Below are positions 10,973-22,844 of a stretch of 64,000 nucleotides of DNA, one piece after another (position 1 is the first letter of the stretch; each line of letters starts with the position of its first letter). This DNA is from Deinandra increscens subsp. villosa (taxonomy: Eukaryota; Streptophyta; Magnoliopsida; Asterales; Asteraceae), in NCBI GenBank assembly GCA_039602395.1, contig JBCNJP010000017.1, forward strand, positions 25,750,275-25,814,274. The letters run 5' to 3'. Made by a program: the position numbers and the translations under genes. A model generated the notes under the pieces. It was not told where the DNA came from. It worked only from the letters and a program-made list of their open reading frames with translations, and ran no database searches.

Positions 10973-13900
10973 TGTCACACCCCGTAATTTATTGTGTCGG
11001 GTGCGAGCGAGATGGATCATAGTCAAGATTACATAGAACGACCTCTGGATGATTAAACAACTAGAGCCGTTTAATAAGTTAAGTTAATTCAAAAGGTGGA
11101 GTTTCATTCAAAGTTGCAGCGGAAATAGTAGTGAAAACATGTTTGTCTTAATTGTTAATAAAACAATTACATTTCAAAAAGATTTGAGAACATGACACCG
11201 TTAGGTGTTATGCAATGAAATCTCCAAAAGTGCAGCTCGGTTTGACCATGACTCCAGAAATAGAAAATGCAGGTCCTAAATGATATGATGTCTTGAATGC
11301 AGCAGAGTTCAATCACCTGAGAATTCATATACTAAAACGAGTCAACATAAAGTTGGTGAGTTCACAGGTTTAGATAGCATGCATGTAAAGTTTGATAAAC
11401 AAGTTTGATTGAATCATTCCATCGTTTGACAATATGTTTAGATACTGTTTTATAAATTACCATGAACCTTGAATACCGAAACTAACTGATTACCCACTCA
11501 TGATACTATGTCCAACAGTACCGCATGGTCAAATATAACTGTATGTACTCTTCTGACTATTAAAACGGAGCCAGGATTGGAGCTACCAATCAGAGTAGGG
11601 GCGTTAACCCAATAGATCTATCCACGAGTCATCGTTTCTGTTTGTAAATTAATCGGATTCAACTAATAGTGGGGTTTCATCATAACATGAACAAGCATGA
11701 TACAATATGATTTGGACTAGAAAAGCTCATGTAATCAATATGGTAACATGTAATCTATCTGTCAGGAAATGATTTATGTTTGTAATGAATTCTCCCCCAA
11801 GTATTAAAACTGTAAAAGAAAGGGGCCGTGAAAACTCACCTGAATGCAAGGGATTCAGTACGATAGGCAAGTAAGCAGTCCTATACAACGTTATGAGACA
11901 CTTAGAAAATAGAAATTGGGTTGACATCTGAGTCACTCCAATTTGGTTGGTCAAGTCTTGGCGTTATGGTAACCCGTTAATATACTACGATATCGTTGGC
12001 CTAATTAAAATATGTATTGAAAATAAATATTTATTGCGCGATAATAAAATATTATTTATTTTCATGATAAAAATTAGTCTAGAAATAGTTTATATTTCCC
12101 AAATAAATATCATGTGAGTTCAAAGGACTTTTATAGGAAGAAATGACGGTTTAAAGTCAAAACGGGCTTTTTGCCGGTTCTAGCCGCATTTCACGTTATT
12201 TGTAAATATGACTAAGGAAATGATCAAACAAATAAATACACATTTATTTTCATCATAGAATCATATCAATTCAGAAAATTTAAGTTCAAAAGTCTAAGTT
12301 CCTAGTTTTGTCGGTTTTGCCGGTATGTGTCCGTTTTAGCCGGTTTTGATCCTGTGACTCGTTCTAGGGTTTTGTAAACTACCAAAACACTTTGTAAACT
12401 TATTATAAGTCGTCTCAAGTCCCTAGAAGTGTCTAAGATCAGTTGTTACATTCATTTGCATATCTTTACAAAAACGAGGTTTCCGGGCCCGTAAAGTGTC
12501 CGTTTTTTGTCCCGTTTTCCCCCAAATTTAGCTATTTTCAAAAGGGATCTTGTACTAGGGTTTTTATGACTAAAAGCATCTTTTAAAATCACTTTAGGAG
12601 GGGTCAAATTTTCTGACCTAATTTGGCCCTAATTAATCCATAGTTTCCGGGACTTTTTAGTGGGTTATTTTTATAGATTTAGCCGTCCAAACATATCAAT
12701 AAGTCGTATGGTGCTATCCACAACCTTCTAACATGTTAAAAATTTCGGACCTAGGGTTCCAAGAGTCACAAATTTCGGATCTAGTGGTTTGTTCATTAAA
12801 CCAAGGCATAATGTACACATACTAGCATCATAACACTTGTTTTTTTATAGACCTATATAATGTAGCATACGAGGGGTTTAAAATACATGAAATCACTAGT
12901 AGAAACACATGGTATACTAGATCTAACATGAACTTAAACAAAGTTTTAGGTTACTAGAAACATAGAAGAAAATGCATGTCAAAAGTTACCATTTTTAAAC
13001 CAAGACTTGTGGTTGGAGTTCTAGATGGAGAATAAGACTAGTTAACATGAATAACTAGAGAAAACTAAGAAAATGATGTCTACTAACTTGAGAAAACGTG
13101 GAGATGGATGAAGGATAGTAGATCTTGCTTCCTTGTTGCTCCTAGTATCTTTGATCTTCAAGTAATATTGTGTTTTGATGAAAGAAAACTAGAGAGAGAG
13201 TAGAGAGAGAGAGGTGCGACGGTTGGGAGAGGGAGAGAGTAAAAGAGTGTGTGTTTTGTGTGGTGGGAGCAAATGAGGGAGTTCTAGGGTTTCTACTTTA
13301 AGGTAGAATATATATGATTGCATGAAAGGGAGAAATGAGGGGTTTGGTTCAAGTGTGAGGGTGGGGTGGCGGTTTGTGGTTTGGCCGAAAAGGGAGAGGG
13401 AGCAAGGGGTGTGGGGGGGGGGGCGGTTCATGGAGCAAGGAGGGGAGGAGAGATGGTCAAAGGTGAGAATCTCTTGGTACATGTAGGTGTAAGTGTAGGG
13501 TGGCTAAGGTGGTGATGTTGTCTAGTAAAGTACACGTGAATAGTGCATGGCTTAATTAGTAGGAGATTAGTAGTGGATTAGTGTAATGGTGATAGGTTAC
13601 TACTAATGTTGGTTACTAATTGTCGGTGTCGGGTTTTGATCACGAAAGACAATATGATCAAAGGTGGCAATTGAGTTTGATCATGCATGGAAATGATTAT
13701 GCATGGAGGATAATAAATCATAGTTGGGAAAAATAAAGGATACAAGTCTTGTTTAAATATGGTTGGTGTTAAATGGTGGAAAACGTTGACGTTAAATGTT
13801 TATATAAAAACCTAATGGTTTTTCGTTATAAAAGTACTAAACATTTAAGGAGTTTATAACTTGACGTAGTTGATAATTAAATAAATAAACTCAAGCGTTT

Positions 13901-14233
13901 ATTGGATATTTTTACGTCGAAGGGACGTTACGGACTTTGCATGTAATTAAAATACTACAAAAGTGACACGTTAATATAAAAGTTCTTTTTATATTAAACC
14001 ACATACGTTGTGGTGAATATTTCTTATTGTTGAAATTCCATCGGATAAGTATATATAATATCCTTGTTTTTAAGGTCGATCGTCGAAATATTAATTTAGG
14101 GTTACGCCAAGACTAACAGGTAGTTGCATATTACGTTATCTACGTTAACTAAAACACAGATTTATGCACACAGAAACAGGTAATTACACGTATTATTATA
14201 TGATTTGACTTAGGAAACTTACGGGTTGTCACA
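10973..14233 (-). repeat. 5' LTR of Tekay-1
   Basis: 3,261 bp, matching the left LTR almost throughout. The promoter and transcription start of the element should lie here, but no TATA box can be assigned safely. It is flanked on the right by the target duplication AATAC. Confidence 0.95.
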
Positions 14234-14309
14234 AATACTGATACAAATCGTCAACTGTGCAGCATGGGCGGCTTCTACAGCAGTGATGACCATGACAGTA
14301 GGTGCAACC

Positions 14310-14572
14310 ACTAGAACAATACTTTTGTCAGATCCGGGACAAGTGCAAGGATACAGACAAGCTTTCGGTTAAACTCTCCTTCCAAGAGAACTTGAGTTCA
14401 AACGGAACTTACATTTTCCGGGACAAGCAGCATCTTCCGAGACAACAGATCTTCTGGATCATCTCATGTTCTTCTAGTCTTTGACTTCTGTCGGAACAAT
14501 ACTTTTGGGACAGCTTTTATCGAAACAAGTGTACTTTGCTAATTTGCAATTCCAGGGGTAATATACTCTACA
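14310..14572 (-). repeat. Inverted relative of the copia-like LTR at 1185
   Basis: Its reverse complement begins TGTAGAGTATATTACCCCTGG and aligns with the LTR fragment at 1185 onward, sharing blocks such as CTCGGAAGATGC and GGAAGGAGAGTT. Similarity is diverged, about 70-80 percent by eye. No polypurine tract precedes it, so it may be a solo or truncated LTR. A 60-codon ORF here (14302-14484) is incidental. Confidence 0.5.
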
Positions 14573-15033
14573 AAGCATTTTAAAGCCAAATCAATATCGA
14601 TCAGCTCAAAAATTTAGGTCAAGATCCTCACAACAGTAGTCTTTCCTAGCAAAATAGACATCAATTGAATTATAGACTCAGATAAATAAAAAAATCATCA
14701 TAGCCATTGTAAACAGGTCATTTATAAGCTTAAATTAAAAGCAGGCCCATCAGAAATAAACCAATGGTGGACACAGAATGCTAACACCTACCATTAGCCA
14801 AATCAAAATTAAACATGTCTTCTGAACACTCTCAGTTGTGTCTACAATAGTATGTTCTTTTTCTGTTATTATATAAATTAAACTCAATTGCCAGAGAAGT
14901 CAACACGCATTACTATTACTGCTGAAACACACCAAACCAACCAAATAAACAAACCATTAATTGACATGTGTACCAATGAAATTACATTTTTCTTATATAA
15001 TATTACATTTTTCTTATATAATATATATAATTA
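14573..15033. other. No recognisable feature
   Basis: AT-rich sequence without an ORF or repeat I can name. It holds two 19-bp direct copies of TATTACATTTTTCTTATAT at about 15001. It is the left flank into which the plus-strand LINE inserted. Confidence 0.5.
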
Positions 15034-15085
15034 GTAGAAGTTTTAGTTTGAATTTGTTTAGGTTTACTTCATTTATTATTTAAAT

Positions 15086-15812
15086 TTGTATGAGGACTGG
15101 GAACCGGATTTCGTGGATGTGTTAACGAAGACGTCGGCTCCGGCGAAAAGTCCGGTCCATTCGGAGGTGTCGGGGCCAGAGAGGGAGGTGTCTCCGAGGA
15201 GCATGGCGGCAGATGGGGAAGGCGAGGAGGTGGAGGGGGAGAGGAATGATTGCATGGAAAAGGTGGTGAGTTCCAAGGGATCAGAAGGTGGCGGGGGAGG
15301 ATTCGAGAGGGTGTGTGGCTGGTGGGACCCGAGATGATTTAAATTTGGGATTGCGCTCGAGTAGGGATGCTTTTGGGCCTGGGGATTATGTTGACGGTGG
15401 GCCTGAGGGGGAGGTGACAAATGGTCTTGGTGGGGGTTATGGGCTGGGAGTTCAAATGGAAGGGGACGGACTGGTAAGTGGGGATGATATTAGGGGGTGT
15501 TTTCAAGATGGGGATTCAGAGGATTGTTTGAGGGTTGGGGAGGGAGGTCGGATTTTTGGTTCGACTTTGGGAGATCTGGGAGAGGATTCTGGGACGGAGG
15601 AGGAGGGGTTGGACTCAGGCGACGGAGGCGAATTTGGGGTTTCGTCTGGTTTAGGAAGCAGGGAGGAGAGACAGCGGTTGGATGACCTAAAATTGGCTAA
15701 TGAAGTTATCAAGACAATGGAGGTGGCAGCTTTGGTGGGTGTTCAAGTGATCGATTGTGAAGAACGTGTTAAGAAATTGGTCTTGGAAGATGGGGTTATG
15801 GAAGAGATCTGA
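15086..15812 (+). pseudogene. LINE-1 ORF1, C-terminal part
   Basis: Two overlapping frames (15086-15337, then 15288-15812) are parts of one ORF1. The first begins YEDWEPDFVD, matching NEEWVPDYIE in ORF1 of the other LINE. The second is Gly/Asp/Glu-rich and ends in a helical stretch (RLDDLKLANEVIKTMEV) that matches KEDIRLADEVLDDLR of the other copy. ORF1 proteins of plant L1 elements bind the element RNA, but the RNA-recognition part is lost here. A frameshift joins the two pieces. The ORF1 stop TGA (15810-15812) overlaps the ORF2 start ATG by one base. Confidence 0.75.
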
Positions 15813-18800
15813 TGGATTGTATTTCTTTAAATATTTGTGGTCTGGGGGACGGGATTAAATTGGCGTGGGTTAAGCAAATGAAATAGGATAATAAGGTCAG
15901 TGTGCTGTGTCTGCAAGAAACGCATGTGGTGGAGGGTGGTGTTCTTCCAATTAAAGGGCTATGGGGTGATAAAGAAATGGGATGGGAATGGGTTGCGACT
16001 GAAGGTAGATCTGGGGGGTTATGTACGTTGTGGGATCCGGGGAAGTTTGCAATGGAGAATGTGACTAAAGATGGAAGCTTCATTATCGTTTCTGGTACGT
16101 GTTTAGTTTCTCAATCGAAATGTAATATTGCAAATATTTATGCACCTCAGAATGCTGTTAGAAAGAGGAAGGTTGGTGGTTAGTGTGTGGTGATTTCAAT
16201 GTGGTGAGGTGTAAGGAGGAAAGGATGAGGTCGAATTTCAATCCTGGGAATGCTGAGTGTTTCAATAGCTTTATATTACGGGCTGGGTTGTTGGAAATTC
16301 CGATGGGGGGTTCGCGTTTTACTTATTCGTATGGGAATGGGGTGAATTTTAGTTAATTGGACCGATTCTTGGTTTGTGGGGAATTTATGAGGTTTAGGCC
16401 TGAGGTGTCGACTGTGGTTTTGGAGCAGAAATGGTCCGATCATGCTCCGATATTGTTGAGGTTCTCTTGTTCTGATTTTGGGCCGGTCCCGTTCCGTTTT
16501 ATTTCGTGTTGGCGGAATTGGGATGGCTTTCAGGAAGTGGTTAACAGGGCGTTGGATTCTGGTCATTTTAATGGAAGGCCGGATGTGATTTTAAAAAATA
16601 AGTTGAAAGGGATTAAATTGGCTTTGAAGGAGTGGGTGGCGATGAAGAGGGAGGAGGATAGGTGTAAGGAAGTGGAACTGGTTGAGAAATGTTCGAAATT
16701 TTCCTCTTTAGCTGAGGCGGGTGTGTTAGATGATAGTGCAGTGGAAGAATGGACTAAAGCCAAAGCTGATCTCCTTGTGTTGGAAGGTAGGAGATTAGAA
16801 ATGGTGAAACAAAAAGCTAGTGAGAGATGGGCGAAGTTGGGTGATGAAAATTCTGGTTTTTTCCACAAAGTGATCAAGGCAAAGATGTTTTCTTCTCGGT
16901 TGAATGGGTTATGGGTGAACGGTGTGTGGGTGTCGGAGCCTTCGGAGGTTAAAAATAAGGTGACTGACTTTTTAAGAACCTTTTTAAACCTCAAGTATTT
17001 GATTGGGTTCCTCTGTGCATTCCTGGGGTGAAGAAAATTTCGGAGGTGGAGTGTAGTATGTTGACTGCCCCTTTTTCTCGGGAGGAGATTAAAAGGGCTG
17101 TTTGGGATTGTGATGGGAATAAGACGCCGGGGCCGAATGGGTTTAGTTTGGATTTTATTAAAAGTCAATGGGATTGGATGGAGAATGATTTTGTGAAGAT
17201 TTTTGAGTTGTTTTCCAAAGATGGGAAGATTGGGAGGGGATGTGGGTCTAGTTTCTTGCATTTGATTCCTAAAAATAGGAATCCGGCTTCTCTTTCTGAT
17301 TTTAGGCCTATTTGTTTGATGGGGTGTATCGCTAAGGTGATATCTAAAGTCTTGGCCTCTAGGTTGAAGTTGGTTCTGAATTCGGTGGTATCGGAGTGTC
17401 AGATGGCTTTTGTGGAGAACAGAAGTATATTGGAGGGGCCTTTTATTGTTAACGAGTTACTGTCTTGGTTGAAGAAATCGAAGATGGATGGTCTTTTCTT
17501 TAAAGTTGACTTCTTCAAAGCTTATGTTTCGGTGGACTGGAGGTTTATTGATGGGGTCTTTGAGCAGATGGGTTTTCCTTGGATTTGGAGACGGTGGATG
17601 AAGGGGATTTTAGAGGCTTCCCGGGTGTCGATGTTGGTTAATGGATCCCCTGCCTCGGAGTTTCAATGCTATAGAGGCATTAGGCAAGGGGATCCGATCT
17701 CGCCTTTTATTTTTGTGCTTGTTATGGAAGCTCTTCAATGTGTCTTATCTAGAGCTGTTTCTTGTGGTTTATTTGAGGGTCTAAGGCTGCCGAATGGGGG
17801 CCATATGGTTTCTCATCTATTTTTTGCGGACGATGCAATCATTATGGGCCGGTGGTCTAAGAAGAATATTCTGAATCTTAACAGATTGCTCAGAGTTTTT
17901 TATCTTTCTTCTGGGCTTAAAGTTAATTTGGTAAAATGTGGTTTGTTTGGGCTTAATGTGCGGCAGGACGAGGTGGGTTTTTGGGTTAGAAAGCTTGGGT
18001 GTAAAGAGGTGGTGTTTCCATTTAAATACTTAGGGATCCCGATTGGGTTGAATATGAATTTGGTCAAGAGTTGGGATCCGGTAGTGGAGGTTTTTCAGAA
18101 CAGATTAGCGGTTTGGAAGGCGAGGACATTGTCTATGGGGGGGGGGGGGGGAGGTTGACATTGGTTAAATCTGTTTTGGAAGCCTTACCGTCTTACATGT
18201 TCTCAATTTATAAAGCGCCGGTGGCGGTGTTGAAGAAGTTGGAGGGGATTAGGATGAGTTTCCTTTGGGGTGGTAACGGGAATAATAGGAAGATTCATTG
18301 GGTGAAGAAGGAGGTGGTTTGCCGGAGTAAGGAGCATGGGGGTCTGGGTATTGTTCCTTTAAAAATAATGAATGAGTGCTTGCTTGCTAAATGGGGTTGG
18401 AATTTCTTGGATGGCTCAGTGAAGTTGTGGAAAAATGTGGTGAGGTGTGTGCATGGCGAGGGGCAGGAGGGTTTTGGGCTTCCTCTAAGGATGGGGTCTT
18501 CAGGGGTGTGGTGTAATATTGTTAAAAATTTTCGGAGGTCGGGAAGCTTGGGGGTTTGTTGGGAGGAGCTGATTGAGGTGGTGGATTGGGGGGGGGGGGG
18601 TTGCGATGGAAGGGTGATAATCCTTGCGTTTTTTCAATCAAGTCGCTTAGGAAGAGGTTGGAGCATGGGGAAGATTACGGGCCTGCTCAGAAGTTGCAAT
18701 GGTGTAGTTGTGTTCCTATTAAAGTTAACGTGTTGGCTTGGAAGGTGAATCTTGGGAGAATGGCAACGAGGAGTGAGTTGATGAAGAAAAAGGTTTGTAT

Positions 18801-19200
18801 CCCCTCTCCGTTTTGTGTTTTCTGTGGTGAGGAGGATGAAACGGTTGAGCATTTGTTTTCGGGATGCCTGGTGGCTTCGGTGGTGTGGCAAGGTGTGGCT
18901 ACTTGGTGTGGTTTACCTAGATTCTGGGTGTTTTCGGTTCAACAATTGCTGGGAATTCATAGGGAGTTTGAGCTGGGATCGAGAAAAAGAAAATGGGTGC
19001 ATGCTTTGATATTTACGGCTTTGTGGTGCTTGTGGAAAGAGAGGAACGAAGTTATCTTCAACAATAAACAGGTGTCGATTCCAAATATTCTGTGTAACAT
19101 TAGAAGTCTGGGTAATTTCTGGTTTGGTGTTAGAGGTGGGTTGGTGGGGTGCTGGTTTTTGTTTTGTTGTTGTGGGTTGTCTGCCTCAGCCTCTCGTTGA
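15812..19200 (+). pseudogene. LINE-1 ORF2: endonuclease-reverse transcriptase
   Basis: The ORF starts MDCISLNICGLGD at 15812, the N-terminal strand of an apurinic-type endonuclease, followed by VLCLQETHV, IANIYAPQ and CGDFN. The reverse transcriptase occupies about 17028-18158, with TPGPNGFSLDFIK, LSDFRPICLMGC, RGIRQGDPISPFIF and the catalytic LFFADDAII. The C-terminus is an RVT-type zinc-binding domain (CVFCGEEDETVEHLFSGC). Breaks include a TAG after WVKQMK, a frameshift near 16180, a TAA at about 16354, and shifts at G homopolymers near 18138 and 18589. The enzyme would nick DNA and prime reverse transcription of the LINE RNA; this copy cannot make it. Confidence 0.9.
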
Positions 19201-19273
19201 GGTGGTTTGTATCTGGTGTTTTGTTTTTGGTGGAATGTTATTGCTGTTCAAAAAAAAAATTTGTAGAAGTTTT

Positions 19274-20380
19274 GAAAAGAATCATGGTCTTTTGATTGGT
19301 CACATAAATCCGTGTGACGTTTTGTTTGCTCAATCAAATATTCCAACATGGTTAAGCGGGCTAGAGCTTCTGAAGCCTTTAAATTGCCCGATGCAACTTT
19401 ATTTGCTCGACAAGGAAGGTTTTAAGCCTGAAACCACCAAACTATGCAAACGATATTTGGTCATAAGACATCTCTATACTTCGGGTTTGAGACGGTCTTT
19501 TTATTTTCGAATACACTTTCAATGATCCCCAACTCATGTGGTTGAGGTGAGGCATCTAAAGACATATAAATGGGAAGATCATGGGGTCCGGGGTTAGGTC
19601 AGCGGGTTTTCTAACCTATAGTGGGTTTCTTGCTGAGGGTGGTTTTCGGGTCCTATACTCGGGGAATGGAGATGATTGGGTGAGTAATTTGCGAATGCAG
19701 TTAACTAATGGTTCAACCTAGACAAGGAGTGATCACTGGGCAGTTTAAATGTTTATGTTATTTTTCTTGTGTTATGAGGTGTCAAATGTTTTAAGACAAA
19801 TAAATGTTGTTTTTTCTTTCTTTTCTTGAGGGTACTATACCTTCAGCATCGTTAGTGCCACAAGACATGGAAAGCCAAATGCACTATTTGTAAATTCTTA
19901 TACTTTGAATCAGAAGTAGGAGACACAAAATTGAAGTCTGGTAGTTGAGTGTATTTGAGTTTCCCTTAGTCTTTTTCAACTTCCAAATAGATTTTCAGCA
20001 ATGTCTAGACAATGTCAAATAAATGTTCATTAATTATTTTCTCGTATTAATCATTCATATTTAACGTTATTTTAAGGTGGTTGATCTTATAAGAAGAGAC
20101 TAAAAGTCTTTATAAACTTTAATTAGAGGGTGTGATAATTGAGGTTGGCACGATGGCCCTGGTATGGTAAAAAGAACCAAAGCAGGACTCAGTAATTGAG
20201 GGTGTAATGTGATTACTTATTTAAAGCAGACAAGGAATGAGAAATTAAAATAATATCTTAATTTTATCTGGACATAACTTGTAGCAAAGAAACATACTCT
20301 ATTTATGTGGAACTTCACCATTTTAGAGATTTTATTTTTTGGGTGGATTTTACTCTCATCATTACTACAATCAGAACAAG
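19274..20380. other. Unassigned sequence, about 1.1 kb
   Basis: This is the right flank of the LINE. A frame near 19330-19525 contains LLDKEGFKPETTKLCKRYL, but I recognise no family and see no start or splice context. The rest is non-coding and moderately AT-rich. A host-gene remnant cannot be excluded. Confidence 0.4.
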
Positions 20381-20396
20381 TAATTTAGGGTTGTGT

Positions 20397-21108
20397 GCAG
20401 GGGCGCAGGTAGTAGGGGGCGGGGGCGGGGGGGGGGGGCGTTCGACCCCCCGAAATTTTTTTTACGATGTAGGGGGTATATAATTTTCGTGTAGAAAATT
20501 TTGATATACTTCGGTTTCGACCCCCCATTTTAGTTGTGAAATTTTTTATATACCCACCTAATAATCACTTAGCCCATTAAAAACCCACCTAATAAAGACC
20601 AAAAAATAATCACTTAGCCCATTAAAAGCCCACCAAATAATCATTTAGCCCCTTTTAAAAAAAATATATTGAAAGAATGAAAAAAATCAAAATTTTAGAA
20701 GCTTCGGGGATTTGGGGAAAAGTTAAAATTAACTTTTTGATTCACATTCCAAATTTCAATAGCTAACAGCCACCAGTTCCGCCGTTCGATACTTCGATTC
20801 GACAGTTCCACCGACTGCTCCGGTCTCCGACTGCTCCGGTCTCCGACTGCTCCGGTCTCCGTAGAAGCCCTGAGCCGTCCTCCGTCTTCCGTCTTCCACT
20901 CCTCCGACTGCTCCGGTCTCCGCCCCAGCCACCAGTCACCGGCGAGTCGGCGACAGACGCCACTCTCCGCCCCGGCGCCTCAGGCCCCCAGCCGGCCAGC
21001 CCCTGTTCACTTGTTCAGGCGATCGAGTTCTGCACTTCTGAATTCTGCCCTAGGTACAGTTCTGAAACAATACTTCTCCCTGTTTACATGTTCAAGTGTT
21101 TTTTTTTT
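20397..21108 (+). mobile_element. GC-rich insert between 16-bp direct repeats
   Basis: TAATTTAGGGTTGTGT occurs at 20381-20396 and again at 21109-21124, flanking 712 bp. The insert starts CAGGGGCGCAGGTAGTAGG with a G homopolymer near 20430, has an AT-rich middle (CCCCCCGAAATTTTTTT), then a GC-rich block, and ends in a T run. A 16-bp duplication is long for DNA transposons and fits a retroposed sequence. The first 150 bp recall a common plant hAT-like repeat, so a composite origin is possible. No ORF with support. Confidence 0.45.
20812..20921 (+). repeat. GACTGCTCCGGTCTCC minisatellite
   Basis: A 16-bp unit is repeated three times head to tail from 20812, and a fourth copy lies about 35 bp downstream. 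It sits in the GC-rich part of the insert and resembles a 5' leader of an expressed plant gene. Confidence 0.7.
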
Positions 21109-21124
21109 TAATTTAGGGTTGTGT

Positions 21125-21734
21125 ACTTGTGTGTGTGGGGGTGTGTGTGTGTGGAGTGTGGGGATTTCTTTCTCCACTATCGTCGTCAGAGGTACAGAAT
21201 TTTCTTTTTCTTTTTTCCCATCATCCTATCATATCAAATTGTTCTTACCAGAAAATCTGTCTCCATCTATAAACACTTTTTCATGCAAGAATTTCATGCA
21301 ACCCTAATAAAAATTATTTTCTCTTTTTTGTTTGATAGAATAAATCTTATATCACTCCCACACATGAATACAATAAAGGCACACATATATAACTCGACTA
21401 GATAAGTAATTCTATGTAACAACGCATCTTTTTATGATAAGTAGTTTTTTCACCTGTGCGTTACACGAAGAAAAAAAATACTATCGAAAACTTTACATAA
21501 AAAAAGTAAAACATTTATTTAATAAGGCTCATTAAAAAAAATAAGGCTCATTAAACCAAAAATAAATCATGAAAGTTTATACAATGTTATGTCCACATCG
21601 CAAAATTTATTAAACACGAAAAAAAAAATGCTAAAAAAAATCATTAACCTAATCAAAACGTTGTCTAAAAAGAAGCGTAATCATCCTAAATTTATATCAC
21701 TTCTAACATTTAACCTAAAATTGAAATAACTACG
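21125..21734. other. AT-rich non-coding sequence with GT microsatellite
   Basis: A GT-rich microsatellite (about 21127-21160) opens the stretch. An 18-bp tandem duplication around AATAAGGCTCATTAAA lies at about 21522-21556. No gene seen. Confidence 0.5.
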
Positions 21735-21915
21735 AGGACTTGTCCAAGTTGTTACGGGCGATGATGGAGACTTGAGACTGAAAGTTCACAAGTTCAATCT
21801 TTGAGCTCTCAGGTTTTACCAAATGGCCGCTCGCGCAGGTGGATTTTCCATTAGAATGGCTCAATTGGTATAATTACTCCATACGTTTCAGGGAAATATG
21901 TTGTCCGTTAAAAAA
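21735..21915 (+). mobile_element. Probable tRNA-derived SINE
   Basis: The head GTCCAAGTTGTTACGGGCG resembles an A box, and AGTTCACAAGTTCAATC about 40 bp downstream resembles a B box of a pol III promoter. A non-coding body (GAGCTCTCAGGTTTTACC, GCTCGCGCAGGTGGATTT) and a terminal A run (about 21909-21915) follow. This matches the build of plant SINEs. Target duplications are not clear; CTAAAATTGAAAT before it and CGAAAATTAAAAT after it are a diverged candidate. Confidence 0.5.
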
Positions 21916-22723
21916 ACACCGAAAATTAAAATTAAAAACTTTTATATAAATAATAAATGGAAAAAAGTTTTAAAAAATGAAAAATCTATTTTAAAAATTC
22001 CAATTATTAAAAAGCTTTTGTTATAGAAAAGAAATTGCTATTCAGTATAGAAAAGAAAAGCTTTTTAGATAAAAATCCTATATTCTTTTCATTTGAAACC
22101 TTGGTACAGATCTATGCTACGACTCTCTGATAGAGATCGACATCAATAAGATAATTAGATTCTTGTTTTTTAACAGTTTTGAGCAAGAATGAAAACGGAA
22201 TATCCTTTTGGTCCTCCGTGAAAAACACCTTCCTTTTTTGAACCCATTTTTTAAGATATAGACTATAAAATGGAAATAATAAAATTTAATTTTAGAGTTA
22301 GAAGAATTTAAAAAAAAAGAAGCAAAAGCATTTTTTTTATAAAACAAATACTAAAAGAACTTTTAAAAGGAAATAAAATTTCATTATTTATACCAAGATA
22401 AAGATATGAATCAAATAAAATGAAAATAGAAAAGGATTCTATAATAAGCAATCAAATAATTTAAGAATCACTTAGTCAAAATCGCTCTACGTGTTTGACA
22501 AATTATTCATATGCAAAAGAAGAAATGAAACAGAAAATTTCCAGAAGAAATACAATCAGAAATATCATAGAAACAATGAAAAGGAATTAAAAAAAATTAA
22601 CGCCAGATAATAAAAAAAAAGAAAAAGAATAATACAGAATCGCCCTCAAAAATTTGGAAAATATTAAAAAGGAAAAATATTAAATTATAAGTTCAATTTT
22701 TCATTGAAAAATATACATAGAAC
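21916..22723 (+). pseudogene. ycf1: Plastid ycf1 fragment in the nucleus, part 1
   Basis: Conceptual translation in shifting frames gives the order of a ycf1 (Tic214) segment: FETLVQIYATTL, NYSYAKEEMKQKIS, NTIRNIIETMKR, KIWKILKRKNIK and FFIEKY. Ycf1 is a chloroplast inner-envelope protein of the TIC complex. Here the sequence is full of stops and lies between nuclear transposons, so it is plastid DNA transferred to the nucleus (a NUPT), not a gene. It is cut at 22723 by the minus-strand LINE and resumes at 38458. I identify ycf1 from remembered motifs; an alignment to a chloroplast genome would settle it. Confidence 0.8.
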
Positions 22724-22844
22724 TTTTTTTACAGCGACCTTCATTAAAAAAGGGGAAATCGACAAGCAAGGCGCTTAAGCCGGTCCCAACAAAGCTACAA
22801 CATCAAAAAGAAAACTAATTACATCAATCATCCCACCCCACACT

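Larger units (their letters stand above)
1544..14233 (-). mobile_element. Tekay-1: complete Ty3/gypsy chromovirus
   Basis: Two near-identical LTRs (1544-4801 and 10973-14233) enclose a minus-strand interior of about 6.2 kb. The flanks AATAC at 1539-1543 and 14234-14238 are a perfect 5-bp target duplication. A primer-binding site for initiator-Met tRNA adjoins the right LTR, and a polypurine tract adjoins the left LTR. The order is 5' LTR, PBS, extra ORF, gag-protease-RT-RNaseH-integrase-chromodomain, PPT, 3' LTR. The C-terminal chromodomain and long LTRs place it in the Tekay (Del) clade. LTR mismatches are few by eye, so the insertion is recent. Two in-frame stops make this copy probably non-autonomous. 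Confidence 0.95.
15045..19262 (+). mobile_element. LINE-1 (L1-type), 5'-truncated, plus strand
   Basis: It is bounded by the 11-bp target duplication GTAGAAGTTTT (15034-15044 and 19263-19273) and ends in a short poly(A) run at 19250-19259. It contains the C-terminal half of ORF1, then ORF2 with endonuclease, reverse transcriptase and a zinc-binding C-terminus. Comparison with the minus-strand LINE at 22724-38457 shows the ORF1 RRM region is missing, so the copy is 5'-truncated, as is usual for target-primed reverse transcription. Several frameshifts make it dead. Confidence 0.92.

Noticed and set aside
22117..22347. Minus-strand ORF in the ycf1 fragment
   Set aside because: The plastid gene reads on the plus strand here; this is its shadow.
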